NCBI GenBank assembly: GCA_041752395.1
Contig: JBGSWN010000253.1
Coordinates: 5,583-69,582 of the forward strand
DNA from: UBA6168 sp041752395
Lineage (GTDB): Bacteria; Bacteroidota; Bacteroidia; Chitinophagales; Saprospiraceae
Direction of reading: 5' to 3'
DNA: 64,000 nt
Shown: in pieces, positions 52,921-62,715 of the stretch
Position numbering within the stretch: the stretch's first letter is position 1
Layout: each line of letters begins with the position of its first letter
The notes under the pieces: generated by a model
Told to the model about the DNA's origin: nothing
Databases searched by the model: none
Seen by the model: the letters and a program-made list of their open reading frames with translations, nothing else
Program-made: the position numbers and the translations under genes

Positions 52921-53479
52921 TTTGGTTTTGGCACAATGATTGTCAAAGCAGAATCATCTCCCACAATATTCCCCTCAATTGAATTTCCCCCTGAAGTGTT
53001 TTCAACAACTATTGCAGCTGATGATAGCTGCAAAGTAAGAACGTGAACAGCATAAGAACAACACCCTATGTTTCTGCTATGCCTTCTATAGCTTGGCCGT
53101 GCCGAGCTTCTTACCGACCGTTGAAAAGGAACTGTTTCTCACAAACTTGTTTGCCGTTGGCAATTCAAAATAATATCCGGCAAAGGCCGGACAGGATATT
53201 TGGTCTCACGAAATGACGAACTGGTTTCACGCCAACTTGAATCATTAGTGCCAAAATTCTGAAAAAAAACTAAGGCGAAACGCCCGTCAATACTGGGAAT
53301 ATCGCCAAAGAAAAATTTTGGGTTTATAGTGTTTTTTCGGGCAGCCTTCTCGTCCAGACCTCGTGTCTGGACGAAAATGCCCTTTATTTAAGCACTTGGC
53401 AAGTTCCTTTTCCCCCTTCCCTGATTTGCTTTTTCACAATTTTAGTCCACATACAAAATTCATTAAACTCACGAAAATT
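52921..53479. other. Intergenic region with two hairpins before the giant gene
   Basis: About 560 bases without a convincing gene. Hairpins are tccggc-aaag-gccgga near 53170-53190 and tcgtccagac (53350-53359) with gtctggacga (53365-53374). The second is a perfect 10-bp palindrome like dispersed REP elements. The reading frame of the giant protein is open back to 53363, but the signal peptide begins only at 53480. Confidence 0.5.
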
Positions 53480-56400
53480 ATGTACAGATCCAACATTTAC
53501 CTTAAAATGATGCTCCTGGTGTCGTTCTTTGTGTTGGCTTTAAACTCGGTCTTTGCTCAACCATCGATGGAGTTAAAACTGCAACTCATTGGACCCAACG
53601 AATGGGGTGTCTATGTTAGGCCAATTGGTATTACGCCAAGTACCGGCCAAACAATCACCATCGGTGGTAACCAGATTACCTTGGTAACACCGCTTAACTA
53701 TCCCATTACCAACTTTACAAATGTTAATGGCATTTGGCAGACAAATGCAACGGTGAATGGCCCACTTGAAAACCCAGGAGCTTCTTATATCTCCTTCGGA
53801 TTTTCGACGGAAATAACTCCGATTCCTTATCAAGCAGGGACGGAGACGTTGCTGTTTACATTCAAGGGGAATGGGATATGCCCTGATTCCCTTCATTTGA
53901 TTGAGATAGGTGATCCTTTCGATATTCCTGGTAACACACAGAACAGTAACCCTGGCAACGAGTACGCCGTTTTTGATATGGTGCAAATAAAAACCTATTC
54001 TTTATTGGGTCTCTATTCGCCATACGCTTGGGACTGTCACGATTGTGACGGCGACGGCATCCTTAACGCATTTGAGGACTCGGACGGTGACGGTGTTTAC
54101 GTCGCTTTCAATGAAGACTTGAACAACAACGGTATCCTTGATCTACTACATGAGGATCTTGATAACGATGGCTATCTTGACCAAGGTGAAGATGTAAACC
54201 ATAATGGTGTACTTGATCCCGGTGAAGATAAGGACGGAGATGGTGTGCTTGATTTAACAGAAGACCTCAATAACAATGGTGTATTTAACTTACCACTTGA
54301 GGATATTGATGGGGATGGTCATTTTGATAATGTAAATGAGGATACTGACGGTGACCATGTTCTGGACCTTAGTGAGGATGCTGACGGTGACGGTTATCTT
54401 GACCCGGATGCTTCGCAAATTTGTAATCCCTGTGATCCTTTCCATCCAGAATCCGCAGCCCTTGAACTCATCGGCGGCGCTGATGTCATTTGTGCTGGTG
54501 ACGTAGGAGATACCGCTTGGTTCAAAGTAACCATCGAGGGTGGCTGGCCGCCTTATACCTTAAATTATACCGACGGTACTACCGCTTATCAAGAATTGCT
54601 ATATTACAGTGGTGATTCGATACCGTTTGTGCCAACTATTTCAACTACGTTGAGTATCACTTCGGTAGTTGACTCCTTCTTGTGTTTGCTGGACACGACA
54701 TTGGGCGCTCCCATCACTTTCTCGGTGCATGGCCCGATTTCCATCACGGACGAGCCAGACCCAGTTACGGAGTGTTTCGGAAATGGAACACAATTTTGTA
54801 TAGATTTTGATAACGCTGGTGATGGCTACACTTACAGAAAATGGCAGGTGAGCACCAACAACGGATCTACTTGGGCGGACATCCAAGACGGTAGTGTTTA
54901 TGACAATACAGATTCGCTTTGCATGGATATTGCGAATGTGGCGAACAAACATAATTTCCAATATCGTTGCAAGATTTTCACGGATGTCTGTGATACGGTC
55001 TATTCCATTGCTGCTTTGCTGCAGGTGGAAGGGCCGATTACTATTTCAACGCATCCATCTGATTTCACAAACTGTGAAACAGAAGATGCTTCTTTCACTG
55101 CTGCATCTGTCAACGCAGGCGCAGTTGGTACCATGGTTTATCAGTGGCAAGAATCTGCTGATGGAATAACTTGGAATGATATTTCCGGTGCTACTGCCGG
55201 TGCAACTCACTCCACTTTCACCGCGACTACATTAAATCTTACAGGTATTTCGGTCTCCTTGGATGGCCACTATTACCGTATGAAAGTAAGCACTGGCGAA
55301 TGTGCATTTGTTTACACCAACCCTGCAAGGTTGAACGTATCCGGTGCCATCACGGTAACGGACGACCCAGATAATATCTCCAACTGTGCAGGTAGCGAAA
55401 TAAACTTCATTGCTGCCTTCGCCAATGCAGGTGCAAGCTACCCAGTTGACCCACAGCAAACGGTGACAAGCCATATTTGGCAGATTAGCGATACTGGCGC
55501 TCCTGGCACTTGGTCTAACTTGACCAACGCTGGCAACGTTTATACTGGAATAACAGGTACCGACACTGGAGCCGGTGCTTCCGACACACTTACCATCTCC
55601 AACGTAGTTGGTTTGAATGGCAAATGGTATCGTATCTGCTATACCACAGCGACTTGCTCCGTGCCAGTTTACTCTGCTGCTGCGCAACTACAGGTTAGCG
55701 GTAACGTGTCCTTCTCCGTTGACCCGAAAGATGCAACGGTTTGCTCTGGCAACGACACTACTTTCTTCGCAACTGCTTCTATCCCACAGGGTACCTTTAC
55801 TTATGGTTGGGAATATTCGGATGATAACGGTGATACTTGGATTCCAATAGATTTTGTTGTAAATGCTGCTTTGTTCCAGCACACACAAACTGGAACAATT
55901 TCAGCTGGCACTGACATCCTTACCGTGAGCAACGTGGCTTCAATGTACGGTCGCCGCTTCCGGGCTGTGGCCAATGCAACGGATTGTAACTCGGTTTACT
56001 CCAACTACGCCATCCTGAGCGTGGAAGGCCCGCTTGCTGAATCAGTTGTACCAGTGTCTGTAACGGAATGTTCTGGTAATCCAACCACATTCCTTGGTGG
56101 TTTCACAAATCCTGGTGTTGCTGGCAGCACGATTTACCGCTGGCAAGTAAGCGTTGGCGGTGGCCCTTGGGCTGACCTGGCCAATGGTATTCCTTATGGC
56201 GGTGCAGGTACCAATCAATTGACGATAACAAATGTGGCTGGTCTGCACGGCAACTGCTACCGACTCTCCGCAAGGACTAGTACTTGTAACAAGATTTTCG
56301 GTACATCTGCTTGTTTGACCGTAGAAGGTCCAATCACCGTAGCGGCTCAGCCAGTTACCGTTGACCTTTGCTCTGGCGATGGCACTTCTTTTACCTCTAC

Positions 56401-59400
56401 TGCAAACGTAGGTACAGCGGGCACGCTTACTTACCAGTGGCAGTTGCTCAACAACTCGAATGCTTGGGAAGATATTACTGGTGCAAGTGATGGAAGCGTT
56501 TACACTAACTTCACTACCACAACCTTGAACGTCAGCAACGTGGCTGGCCTTTACAACCGCTGCTATCGCTTGGCGTTCAGCACAGGCACTTGCCTCCTGG
56601 TATTCAGTGATCCTGCTTGTATGAACATTGACGGCCCATTGTCCATTACAGCTCACCCAGATGACATCGTACAGTGTTCTGGCGAAGGGGTGATTTTCGG
56701 TGCAAAAGCGGCTTCGGCTTCTTTGGAAACCAATAATACTGGCCTTATCCAGTACCAATGGCAGTGTACTTCCACGGATACAGTTACAGGCTGGAAGGAC
56801 ATTGTCAATGACACTTTGTACAATGGTTCTCAGACAGATACCATGAGTATCACCTATACTTCTGGTTTGGACGGTAACCACTACCGTATGAAGATTTGGA
56901 CGGACAATTGCGACACGGTTTTCTCTTATGCAGCATTGCTGGATGTAGAAGGCCCAATGTATGTAACCCAAGAGCCTTTAAGCATTTCAGAATGTGCTGG
57001 TTCTGGCGTCACTTTCCAGTCAACAGTTGGGTTGGATAATGGTGACCCGCTCACACTTATTTATCAGTGGGAAGTTTCAGCGTATAATACTGGAACAATG
57101 CTTTATGGTCCTTATACCAATGTAGTGGATGGAGGCGTATTCAGTGGTGCAACCACCACGACACTTTCTATCAGTGACGTGGCCGGTATGTACAACTACC
57201 GCTATCGGTTACGCTACCGCACACCTAATTGTGATGCGCAGTGGTCAAACTATGCAACCTTGACAGTGGAAGGTCCGATAGATTTTAATGTTGGCGGACA
57301 TCCTGACGATGTAGTGGAATGCTCTGGCAACCCAGTAGTTTTCAATGTGGTGACTACCAACAACAACCCTTCCGTTGCAATAGCTTACCAATGGCAGATA
57401 TTGTTTGCTGGATTGGATTCAACGGTAGCACTCAACTGGGTTAACCTGAATAACGGCACCTTCTATAACGGTAGCAAGACCTCAACTTTGAGCATCTCAA
57501 ACGTTGCGGGCTTCAACGGTCACCGTTACCGAGTTTTGATTCAGACTCCAAACTGTTCTTCTGCAGCTTCTTACTCAGCACTGTTGACAGTAGAAGGCCC
57601 ACTCAGCTTCACCGACCATCCAGATGACATCACGCAGTGCTCTGGTGAAGGTGTAACTTTCACGGCTGCCTCAGAAATTGCCTTGGGCAATGCGGGTACT
57701 ATGACTTACCAGTGGCAGTGGTCTGATAACGCATCCTGTGTCAACTACAGCAATATCACAGCAGCAGGTGTAAATGGATTCTCTGGTTGGAATACACCAA
57801 CGCTTACTGTGGGCAACGTGGCTGGTATCAATGGTCGTTGCTTCCGCTTAGGCGTGAGAACTGGAGAGTGTAATTATATCTACTCTTTGACCGCTAAACT
57901 GACCGTCGAAGGCCCATTGACCATCACGGGTCAGCCTATTGACTATACCAACTGTTCGGACAAAGAAGCATTCTTCTATTCACAAATAAACAATCCTGCT
58001 GTTGGTGGTCAAGATGCAGTGCTTAAACAGTGGCAATGGAGTAACGATGGAGGTAATACTTGGTCGAACATTGTACAATTGGTCAACGTCGTTGGATCTG
58101 ATACTATTAATATTGGTGGCTACGATAGTGATACAATCTTTATCGCTCCAATCAAAGGCTTGAACGGATACATGTTCCGGAATATCTTCTGGACAGAAAC
58201 CTGTAACCGTGACACGACCAACGCAGCTACCCTGACGGTTGAAGGCCCAGTGACTTTCACGATTCAGCCAGAAGATGTTCAGACTTGCTTTGGTGACACT
58301 GTACGTTACAATATTGCCATTGACAACTCAACTGGTGAAGGCGTAGTTCAGTACCAGTGGCAGAGATTTGTAAGTGGGTCTTGGACGGATTTGACCAATT
58401 CAGCACCATTTTCTGGTGCCACTACCCAGCAGTTGACGATTTCGCCAAACTACACGAACTTGTACAATGCGAAGTTCCGTTGCAAAGTGAAAACTGCGAA
58501 TTGTGATTGGGAGTTCAGTGACCTCGCCAACCTCTTCTTGGAAGGCCCCGTTACTTTCGACCTACAGCCAATTGATGCGAGCGTTTGCTCCAACAAGCCA
58601 CACTTGTTCAATACTACCATTACCAACCCTGGTTACGGCCAGATGACGTTCCGCTGGTGGTACAAGAAGCCAAGTGGTGCTTGGACGGCATTCCCGTCAA
58701 ACATTGGCAACCTTGACGATGCGCCGCTCAGCGTTGTGAACCCTACGGACGCAGATCCAAAATGGCAGGGTGCTTATGGCCAGGATTTGAACTTGACCAA
58801 TGTTGACGGTCTCAACGGCTGGCAGTTCCGCCTCCAGGTAATCATGCCGAATTGTGGTGATGTCACCAATGAAGTAACGCTCACGGTACGTGACAAGTGC
58901 CTCTCTGGTGATTGTGACCTTGACAACGACGGCCTCATCAACGACCTTGACCTTGATGATGACAACGACCAATTGGCTGACTACTGGGAGGCTTGGATGA
59001 CTACCAACAACGTCCAGGTATCTACCACGGACTTTGCTGGAACCGGCCCTTGGTACTACACGAACTTTGGAGTTGTTGTTCCATCTCCAGCTACACCAGT
59101 GCTTCCGAACGCATACATCAGCTACGACCGCTGCTTGGTGGATACGGACAATGATGGTGTTTTTGATAACCAAGAAGATCCGGACGGTGACAACATCAAC
59201 AACGGCGAGGAGACAGATGGTGACATCGTTTTCGATGGTAACCCACTCGATCCTTGTAGTCCAGTACTTGGCCCAACTTGTATCGGTATCAACTTGGCGA
59301 TAAAGGTAGGCTTGCAGGGTGCACATATCGGTGTTCCAAACAGCGATACACTCATGCGTGCTTCATTGCACAAATATGGCAATCCAAGCCAACAGTTGAT

Positions 59401-60109
59401 ACCTACAAAAGAACCTTATACTGCTATTACCAATTCATTCCTGCACAACGGACCAGATGGTGGCGGCACCGAGGTTGTTACTGACTCAACTACCATATTC
59501 GGGGTAGATAACAAGGATGCAATCGTTGACTGGGTATTCGTAGAGCTTCGCAGCTCCACTTCCCTTGACAGTGTTGCCACTACCCGTGCAGGTCTTTTGC
59601 AGCGTGACGGTGATGTGGTAGACTTGGATGGCGTAAGCAACTTGCGATTCCCGAATGCATCTGCAAATACCTACTACGTATCTGTTCGTCACAGGAACCA
59701 CCTTGGTGTAATGACCGGGGAAGCCCTTGACCTCAGCCCGGCTTTGCAGGAAATTGACTTTACCGACCCATCTTTCATCACCAACGGTACTTATCCGCAG
59801 GTTCAACTTGGCAACAGGATGTACATGTGGTGTGGTGACTTGAACTCTGATGGTCGCACGGTTTACCAAGGTCCAGGCAATGACATTCTCAAATTGTTCA
59901 TTACTGTGCTTTACGACTCAAATAATACTACACAGCTGGCTAACTTTATCAACCAAGGCTACAGGGAATCTGACATTAACTTGGATGGTAGGTCTATCTA
60001 CCAAGGACCTAACAACGACAGGTCAATGTTGCTGCTCAATGCGATTCTGAGTCACCCAGCGAACAATACATTGATTTCTAACTTCGTGATTTTGGAAATG
60101 TTGCCATAA
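53480..60109 (+). CDS. Giant exported Ig-repeat protein with calcium-loop region and dockerin-like C-terminus
   Basis: A 2209-residue protein. I start it at ATG 53480, giving a signal peptide ending LNSVFAQ. Residues about 183-313 are a tandem of Asp-rich loops (DCDGDGILNAFEDSDGDG and similar) that resemble calcium-binding repeats. Residues about 416-1800 hold thirteen Ig-like repeats of about 110 residues, each ending in a VEGP-type strand and carrying CSGxG, YQWQ, TLxISNVAG and YRxxxxT motifs with a conserved Cys pair. A further Asp-rich segment (about 1810) precedes a C-terminal domain with two loops, DLNSDGRTVYQGPGND and DINLDGRSIYQGPNND, similar to a dockerin pair. The end (ILEMLP) lacks the usual T9SS type A signal. 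Confidence 0.85.
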   Translation: MYRSNIYLKMMLLVSFFVLALNSVFAQPSMELKLQLIGPNEWGVYVRPIGITPSTGQTITIGGNQITLVTPLNYPITNFTNVNGIWQTNATVNGPLENPGASYISFGFSTEITPIPYQAGTETLLFTFKGNGICPDSLHLIEIGDPFDIPGNTQNSNPGNEYAVFDMVQIKTYSLLGLYSPYAWDCHDCDGDGILNAFEDSDGDGVYVAFNEDLNNNGILDLLHEDLDNDGYLDQGEDVNHNGVLDPGEDKDGDGVLDLTEDLNNNGVFNLPLEDIDGDGHFDNVNEDTDGDHVLDLSEDADGDGYLDPDASQICNPCDPFHPESAALELIGGADVICAGDVGDTAWFKVTIEGGWPPYTLNYTDGTTAYQELLYYSGDSIPFVPTISTTLSITSVVDSFLCLLDTTLGAPITFSVHGPISITDEPDPVTECFGNGTQFCIDFDNAGDGYTYRKWQVSTNNGSTWADIQDGSVYDNTDSLCMDIANVANKHNFQYRCKIFTDVCDTVYSIAALLQVEGPITISTHPSDFTNCETEDASFTAASVNAGAVGTMVYQWQESADGITWNDISGATAGATHSTFTATTLNLTGISVSLDGHYYRMKVSTGECAFVYTNPARLNVSGAITVTDDPDNISNCAGSEINFIAAFANAGASYPVDPQQTVTSHIWQISDTGAPGTWSNLTNAGNVYTGITGTDTGAGASDTLTISNVVGLNGKWYRICYTTATCSVPVYSAAAQLQVSGNVSFSVDPKDATVCSGNDTTFFATASIPQGTFTYGWEYSDDNGDTWIPIDFVVNAALFQHTQTGTISAGTDILTVSNVASMYGRRFRAVANATDCNSVYSNYAILSVEGPLAESVVPVSVTECSGNPTTFLGGFTNPGVAGSTIYRWQVSVGGGPWADLANGIPYGGAGTNQLTITNVAGLHGNCYRLSARTSTCNKIFGTSACLTVEGPITVAAQPVTVDLCSGDGTSFTSTANVGTAGTLTYQWQLLNNSNAWEDITGASDGSVYTNFTTTTLNVSNVAGLYNRCYRLAFSTGTCLLVFSDPACMNIDGPLSITAHPDDIVQCSGEGVIFGAKAASASLETNNTGLIQYQWQCTSTDTVTGWKDIVNDTLYNGSQTDTMSITYTSGLDGNHYRMKIWTDNCDTVFSYAALLDVEGPMYVTQEPLSISECAGSGVTFQSTVGLDNGDPLTLIYQWEVSAYNTGTMLYGPYTNVVDGGVFSGATTTTLSISDVAGMYNYRYRLRYRTPNCDAQWSNYATLTVEGPIDFNVGGHPDDVVECSGNPVVFNVVTTNNNPSVAIAYQWQILFAGLDSTVALNWVNLNNGTFYNGSKTSTLSISNVAGFNGHRYRVLIQTPNCSSAASYSALLTVEGPLSFTDHPDDITQCSGEGVTFTAASEIALGNAGTMTYQWQWSDNASCVNYSNITAAGVNGFSGWNTPTLTVGNVAGINGRCFRLGVRTGECNYIYSLTAKLTVEGPLTITGQPIDYTNCSDKEAFFYSQINNPAVGGQDAVLKQWQWSNDGGNTWSNIVQLVNVVGSDTINIGGYDSDTIFIAPIKGLNGYMFRNIFWTETCNRDTTNAATLTVEGPVTFTIQPEDVQTCFGDTVRYNIAIDNSTGEGVVQYQWQRFVSGSWTDLTNSAPFSGATTQQLTISPNYTNLYNAKFRCKVKTANCDWEFSDLANLFLEGPVTFDLQPIDASVCSNKPHLFNTTITNPGYGQMTFRWWYKKPSGAWTAFPSNIGNLDDAPLSVVNPTDADPKWQGAYGQDLNLTNVDGLNGWQFRLQVIMPNCGDVTNEVTLTVRDKCLSGDCDLDNDGLINDLDLDDDNDQLADYWEAWMTTNNVQVSTTDFAGTGPWYYTNFGVVVPSPATPVLPNAYISYDRCLVDTDNDGVFDNQEDPDGDNINNGEETDGDIVFDGNPLDPCSPVLGPTCIGINLAIKVGLQGAHIGVPNSDTLMRASLHKYGNPSQQLIPTKEPYTAITNSFLHNGPDGGGTEVVTDSTTIFGVDNKDAIVDWVFVELRSSTSLDSVATTRAGLLQRDGDVVDLDGVSNLRFPNASANTYYVSVRHRNHLGVMTGEALDLSPALQEIDFTDPSFITNGTYPQVQLGNRMYMWCGDLNSDGRTVYQGPGNDILKLFITVLYDSNNTTQLANFINQGYRESDINLDGRSIYQGPNNDRSMLLLNAILSHPANNTLISNFVILEMLP

Positions 60110-60204
60110 TGTGGACTAAATGTGGGTGCGGCGGATGAGGCAACAGTCATGATGTTGCACCCACATCTCTTTTAAACTAAAAAATTAGAACCTTATTAAA
60201 TGCC

Positions 60205-60238
60205 AAAGGCCGTCCTTGAAAAAGGGCGGCCTTTTTTT
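60205..60238 (+). terminator. Intrinsic terminator of the giant gene
   Basis: aaaggccgtcc (60205-60215) and gggcggccttt (60224-60234) pair with one wobble and are followed by a run of T through 60239. A strong Rho-independent terminator. Confidence 0.85.
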
Positions 60239-60239
60239 T

Positions 60240-60297
60240 ATTGCTGAATTGTTTTATTGTTGTCGTTATACGGGCAACAATAAAACAATTCAGCAAT
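60240..60297. repeat. Perfect 23-bp palindrome between convergent genes
   Basis: Bases 60240-60262 and 60275-60297 are exact reverse complements (attgctgaattgttttattg... and its partner) with a 12-base loop. It lies 3 bases from the stop of the membrane protein on the minus strand and directly after the giant gene's terminator. The arm word attgctgaattgttttattgttg is close to those at 42945 and 30396. Confidence 0.75.
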
Positions 60298-60300
60298 AAA

Positions 60301-62397
60301 TTAATACGCTCCAAAATACCGACGCATGAACCACTCCAAACTCAACATGGCCAAAATCAAGAAGAAAATCCACTTTAAATTGATGACCGAACGGGTGCTG
60401 GTGGAAGTAAAAATCACAGGCTTAATATCACGTGCCAGCAATGAATCGCCTAATGTTTGCAATTGGTTTTGGTAAAAAACCGAACCGCCATATTCGCTGC
60501 TCAAACGCCGAAGCATGGCGTGGTCAGCCGTCGTTTCATACAGCTCCAACTGGATGGGCTGCACACTGAACTGCCCATCGAAGCTGAGGTTTTGGCCATT
60601 GAAGGAAGTATTTCCCTTAAAACGGTAATTGCCCACTGGAAAAACGCCAGCATTCAAATTGTAGCCCTTCGTCGTCTTGTTGAACGTGTAGTTGAACTCC
60701 TTTCTGTCGGCATTCGTAATGGTCAAACGCACATCGGGTTCGTTCACCAGTTCAAAGCTTTCGTTGTAAAGTTCGGCGTCAAAAATGACCGGTTCGTTTT
60801 CGTTGAAAATATTTTTGCTGGTCGAAATGCGGAAGCGTCGCTTGTCCGATTTCACTGCCACATACTGGAAATTCTTGCCAATCAGTTCACTGAAAATATC
60901 GTGGTTCTGGTGCTGCAAATAATCGAAAAGCCGCCAGCGCCACAACCCCTCCGCTGTCAGCACGGCCAGTTTCACGCCATTGTCTTCGCCAAAAAGCAGG
61001 AGTGGGTACTTGGTATCCACCTTTCCAATCCGTTGATAAAGAAGAATTTGCGCATCGCCCCGTGCCTGAAAATCGCCAAACGGAGCCGTCACTGGATTGA
61101 AATTTGGCAAATCCCTGCGCAGGTTTTCATCAATGGTGAACAAGCTGAAATTTGGGTTGAAAACCCCGGTCACATCGTTTGAATTCTGCTGATTGCTCTG
61201 GATGGTGATGAGCGGCTGCACCTGGTTGAACCGGGTGATATTCGTCTGCGACCCCACGATGAACATGCGGGGTATCTTTTTTTGGTTCAAAATATTGAGC
61301 ACCGCCGAGGCGTCATTTTTACCGCTGGGCAAATTGTGCAACACCACAAAATCAAAATCGCCCACGTTCACTTTCAGTTCGTTGATGTAACCGATCGTGA
61401 TTTGGTAGTTTTTGTTCACTTCCAAGGTCTGCTTCAGCGCCGAGATGTCGGGGTGGGGGGAGTTTGCCACGATGAGCAGTTTCTGCCGGGCATCCAGCAC
61501 ATCCACGAAAAATTCCCGGCTGTTGTTCGCCACCGATTTTTCACCGCTGACCTGCGAAAGCGAAATCTGATAGCGCTGAACCCCAGCTTCTTTGGCTTCC
61601 AGCACTACTTCACGGGTCGTGAAAAAATCAGGGCTGTTGATGTTCAGCGGGATGGTTTGCAGGTTCCGCACCTCGTTGCCATCCAGTTTCGAGATGACGA
61701 TATTCGTGTTTGCGCCAGCGCAGTTCCTCGCCGACACGTCCATTTGCACGCTGAACTTGTCGCCGAGGTAGGCGATTTTATTGTGAAACACCCGTTTCAG
61801 CACCAAATCCTTTTTTGCCGTGGTATCTCCCAGTGCTACCGAATAAACGGGGGAATTTAGTTTTGAGCCAGCGTAAAGTGGATTGCTGCCTTCGTTGTAA
61901 ATTCCGTCGGTGGCGAGCACCACAGCGCCGAGGTTTTGGTTGCCGTACAGGTCGGTCACCTCCTTCATCACGTTGGAAATATTGGATATTTTGTCGTTCA
62001 TCTCGAATTTCACGCCCTCCCGCACTTCGCTTCCGAAGCTGTATTCCCTTACCTCGTATTTCTTGGCAAGTTCATCTTTTAGCTTGTTCCAACTGGCCTT
62101 GTAGGTTTCCAGCGCCTCGCCCGCCAGCACCGTCCCGACCGATTCGGACTCGTCTTGCGCCAGCACCACCACTGGTTTTTTGGTCTCTGTCAAAATGGAT
62201 TTTATCAGCGGCTGTAGCAGCAGAATAGCCAGCAATGTGGCTGACAGGAAACGCAGTACGCCAAGGATTTTGTGGAGTTTTGGGTGTTGCTCCGCAAAGG
62301 TTTTGTCCCGGAAATAAAGCGTCAGCGCATAGCCGAGGCCAAGGGCAACACAGAGAAACAGGTACCAGACGGGATATTGAAGGCTAATATTTTGCAT
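60301..62397 (-). CDS. VWA-type membrane protein
   Basis: A 698-residue protein starting at ATG 62397 (MQNISLQYPVWYLFLC). Two N-terminal helices (about 9-30 and 45-65) and one near the C-terminus (VINLKWIFFLILAMLSLEWF) fix it in the inner membrane. The large periplasmic part begins VVVLAQDESESVG, whose D-x-S-x-S pattern fits the MIDAS of von Willebrand A domains, and later has VVLATDGIYNEGSNPLYAGS. This arrangement is close to BatA/BatB-like and DUF-type VWA proteins of Bacteroidota. It is not in a visible Bat operon. The function is not known. Confidence 0.75.
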   Translation of the reverse strand: MQNISLQYPVWYLFLCVALGLGYALTLYFRDKTFAEQHPKLHKILGVLRFLSATLLAILLLQPLIKSILTETKKPVVVLAQDESESVGTVLAGEALETYKASWNKLKDELAKKYEVREYSFGSEVREGVKFEMNDKISNISNVMKEVTDLYGNQNLGAVVLATDGIYNEGSNPLYAGSKLNSPVYSVALGDTTAKKDLVLKRVFHNKIAYLGDKFSVQMDVSARNCAGANTNIVISKLDGNEVRNLQTIPLNINSPDFFTTREVVLEAKEAGVQRYQISLSQVSGEKSVANNSREFFVDVLDARQKLLIVANSPHPDISALKQTLEVNKNYQITIGYINELKVNVGDFDFVVLHNLPSGKNDASAVLNILNQKKIPRMFIVGSQTNITRFNQVQPLITIQSNQQNSNDVTGVFNPNFSLFTIDENLRRDLPNFNPVTAPFGDFQARGDAQILLYQRIGKVDTKYPLLLFGEDNGVKLAVLTAEGLWRWRLFDYLQHQNHDIFSELIGKNFQYVAVKSDKRRFRISTSKNIFNENEPVIFDAELYNESFELVNEPDVRLTITNADRKEFNYTFNKTTKGYNLNAGVFPVGNYRFKGNTSFNGQNLSFDGQFSVQPIQLELYETTADHAMLRRLSSEYGGSVFYQNQLQTLGDSLLARDIKPVIFTSTSTRSVINLKWIFFLILAMLSLEWFMRRYFGAY

Positions 62398-62715
62398 GTC
62401 GTTTACGTGATGCGAGGTGTTTTTGGGTTGTGAAACGGAGGGCAAATTTCATAAAACTGATGGCAATTTTTGAAATTACTTCCATTTGCCATGTTTCATC
62501 ATCGGCCAACACCAAACAGAAAAGAACGGCAGAAGGTTAAGGTCGTTGCTTTTTTTGCAAAGTTTTTACAGCTTATCTTTTCATTTGCAACATTCGGCCT
62601 GCAATTCGCATTTAAATAGCTGCGTTTTAGCTTGCGAAAACTTAGTTCGCACCATTTTGAAAATTCTTTGTCATTCATCAGCCAGCCATTCTCTCTTGGC
62701 AGCCAATTTTTTATC
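62398..62715. other. Intergenic region upstream of the last gene
   Basis: About 320 bases between divergent genes. I see no gene or clear promoter here. TATCTTTT at about 62574 is one base off the TAnnTTTG element but sits far from the next start. Confidence 0.4.

Noticed and set aside
52937..53047. A 36-codon open frame after rarA
   Set aside because: It is short, has no family resemblance or promoter, and its composition matches intergenic DNA.
53363..53479. An N-terminal extension of the giant protein
   Set aside because: It passes through a palindrome and would place 39 unrelated residues before a proper signal peptide at 53480.
61282..61860. An open frame antisense to the VWA-type membrane protein
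   Set aside because: It is fully inside a gene with clear membrane helices and shows no motif or start signal of its own.
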